Shown: in pieces, positions 62,825 to 64,000 of the stretch
Position numbering within the stretch: the stretch's first letter is position 1
Layout: each line of letters begins with the position of its first letter
Assembly: GCF_002860285.1 (NCBI RefSeq)
Contig: NZ_PGVF01000011.1
Span: 1 to 64,000, forward strand
Origin: Bacillus sp. M6-12
GTDB taxonomy: Bacteria > Bacillota > Bacilli > Bacillales > DSM-1321
Length of the DNA: 64,000 nucleotides
Direction of reading: 5' to 3'
Notes under the pieces: generated by a model
Databases searched by the model: none
What the model was told of the DNA's origin: nothing
The model's input: the letters and a program-made list of their open reading frames with translations, nothing else
Program-made: the position numbers and the translations under genes

Positions 62825-62866
62825 CGCCGACAATAGGCCGGTCCCCTGAGGGAACGTCTATCTGCA

Positions 62867-62900
62867 GGCCGTAAATGCTGCAACATTTACGGCCTTTTTA
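62867..62900 (+). terminator. Terminator of the toxin mRNA
   Basis: GGCCGTAAATG (62867-62877) pairs with CATTTACGGCC (62884-62894), followed by TTTTTATT. Confidence 0.85.
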
Positions 62901-62967
62901 TTAAGCTCCATTTATACTAAAGAATACCATAAGTTTATTAATATGTCACGGAGAGCGGGGGAAGAGT

Positions 62968-63624
62968 ATGGGAAAAATAGTTTCACTGCATGTTGGAAAG
63001 CCAAGACAGGAACATTATGAAACAGCAACGATTGAGACGGCATTCAAAAGACCGGCAGTTGCTGAGGCGTTTCTTACGATAAACGGTTTCAATGGGGACG
63101 AAGTAGCCAACAAAGTACATCATGGGGGACCGGACCGGGCGATTTGTTTTTATCCAATCGAGCATTACGGCTTTTGGGAAGCAAAATGGGGGAAGCAACT
63201 GCCACTTCCGGCTTTCGGTGAAAATGTTTTAGCAGAAGGAATGAAGGAAGAGGAGGTCTTTGTTGGGGACGTTTACCGGATAGGCGACGCAATCGTTGAG
63301 ATCACCCAGGGCCGCGTGCCGTGTGCAAAGATATCTCATAACAACGGAGTACCAGAGTTTTTGGATTCTGTGCTAAAAACAGGTCTTACAGGGTACTTTG
63401 GGCGGGTGCTTGCTGAAGGAACCATAAAGTCCGGGCAAACCATTCATTTGATGGATAGGAAGCAGAATAAAGTTAGCATCCTTTATGCGAACGAAATCTT
63501 GCTGCAAGGCCGGGATGGGCTTGCCGGTATTGATAAGCTTCTCGAAATGGAATATTTGGCTGCAGTGTGGCGCAAGAATCTTGAAAAGAAACGGAAAAAG
63601 CTTGTATCAATAACTGAAGCATAA
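62968..63624 (+). CDS. MOSC domain protein (YiiM type)
   Basis: A 218-aa protein: MOSC core with the conserved cysteine in GRVPCAKI, HHGGPDRAICFYP and FGENVLAEGM, then a C-terminal 3-alpha domain (about 165-215). MOSC proteins handle molybdenum-cofactor sulfur; YiiM is linked to N-hydroxylated base detoxification. ATG 62968. Confidence 0.9.
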   Translation: MGKIVSLHVGKPRQEHYETATIETAFKRPAVAEAFLTINGFNGDEVANKVHHGGPDRAICFYPIEHYGFWEAKWGKQLPLPAFGENVLAEGMKEEEVFVGDVYRIGDAIVEITQGRVPCAKISHNNGVPEFLDSVLKTGLTGYFGRVLAEGTIKSGQTIHLMDRKQNKVSILYANEILLQGRDGLAGIDKLLEMEYLAAVWRKNLEKKRKKLVSITEA

Positions 63625-63850
63625 GGAAAAAGCCTATTAGGCCCTGCTTAATGGGTTTATTGGTTCTGTTTTTTTACAAATAGCGTTACAAACATGTCTG
63701 CATCGACAGAATTCTGCGAAAACCGCTTCTGAAGCTCCTTTTCTCTTGCAAGTTTTTTTCCTATTTTCTAAAAAAGTATTGAATTCTAAGCAAGGTTCAT
63801 GTAAATTTAATGTAATCTTTTTTTGAATTTACGGAAAATTAAATAAAAAT
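63625..63850. other. Gene-free leader region before the S-box
   Basis: AT-rich with no gene. TTGAAT (63779-63784), 17 bases, TAAATT (63802-63807) is a possible promoter for the S-box transcript. Confidence 0.45.
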
Positions 63851-63987
63851 CTTATCGAGAGAGGTGGAGGGACTGGCCCTTTGAAGCCTCAGCAACCGGC
63901 GTAAGCCAAGGTGCTAATTCCAGCAAGCATTGCTTGATAGATGAGGGTATACATAACGAAGGCCTTCATCTATATGAAGGCCTTTTT
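63851..63987 (+). promoter_or_regulatory. SAM-I (S-box) riboswitch with terminator
   Basis: CTTATCGAGAGAGGTGGAGG (63851-63870), GACTGGCCC, AAGCCTCAGCAACC and GTAAGCCAAGGTGCTAATTCC match the S-box core; a terminator follows (AAGGCCTTCAT/ATGAAGGCCTT, 63959-63984, then T residues). It would shut off a methionine or sulfur gene when SAM is high. The controlled gene lies beyond the window. Confidence 0.95.
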
Positions 63988-64000
63988 TATGGCTATGTTA

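Noticed and set aside
1..64000. CRISPR arrays, rRNA operons or prophage modules
   Set aside because: No regularly spaced short repeats, no rRNA-like sequence, and only single phage-like genes (holin, holin-like toxin) were found.

Overview
The window looks like chromosome of an endospore-forming Bacillaceae bacterium (Bacillus sensu lato, not B. subtilis itself). Support comes from the colinear block kamA-yokU-yozE-yodN-yozD ... deoD-yodJ-ctpA known from B. subtilis, from spo0M, YflJ, the ytiB/pbuO pair and a SAM (S-box) riboswitch, and from strong AGGAGG-type ribosome binding sites with frequent GTG/TTG starts. No rRNA operon, CRISPR array or prophage is present.

Layout. 1-690: two degenerate copies of a ~282-bp intergenic repeat, with further copies near 25.7 kb and 42.3 kb. 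0.69-4.0 kb: a sigma-54 enhancer-binding regulator, a textbook -24/-12 promoter, lysine 2,3-aminomutase (kamA) and yokU. 4.1-25.3 kb: a catabolic island wedged between yokU and yozE, which are adjacent in B. subtilis. It is bordered by decayed IS1182-type transposase remnants and by a second, broken yokU 3' end. The left operon encodes a TAXI-type TRAP transporter, an aldehyde dehydrogenase, a ThDP-dependent 2-ketoacid decarboxylase-like enzyme, an MFS carrier, an isolated Rieske ferredoxin, an unknown 104-aa protein and an amidohydrolase. The right operon encodes an FAD aromatic-ring hydroxylase-type monooxygenase, a second aldehyde dehydrogenase, an aryl-alcohol-dehydrogenase-like enzyme and a complete Liv-type ABC importer; an IclR regulator with its own promoter follows. 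Both operons start behind paired GTTAAC-type sequences and cre-like sites, so they probably form one regulon for importing and oxidising an aryl alcohol, aldehyde or 2-oxoacid. The substrate and the full route cannot be assigned from sequence.

25.4-33.4 kb: core genes yozE, yodN, yozD, spo0M, deoD, a DD-carboxypeptidase lipoprotein, a Ctp protease and an LCP-family lipoprotein. 33.4-46.3 kb: mixed accessory and housekeeping genes (two minus-strand blocks, a sugar-dehydrogenase-like protein, an AlbA_2 protein, a CobW GTPase, a CAP-domain protein, TrmO, MATE, MscS and a MurG paralogue). 46.3-54.9 kb: small proteins, a GNAT gene with a tRNA-like leader, UppP, carbonic anhydrase, a broken GGDEF-EAL gene, a purine permease and an EAL-HDOD protein. 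54.9-60.4 kb: DapF, a truncated AsnC remnant, the divergent NHEJ pair LigD/Ku and a PAP2 phosphatase. 60.6-64 kb: MscL with a zinc-ribbon tail, a phiLC3-type holin, DinB, a 29-aa holin-like toxin with a likely antisense partner, a MOSC protein and an S-box leader whose gene lies beyond the window.

The best candidates for something undescribed are the island's unassigned pathway (with its isolated long-loop Rieske protein and 104-aa partner), the tRNA-like leader of the GNAT gene, and the dispersed ~282-bp repeat family.
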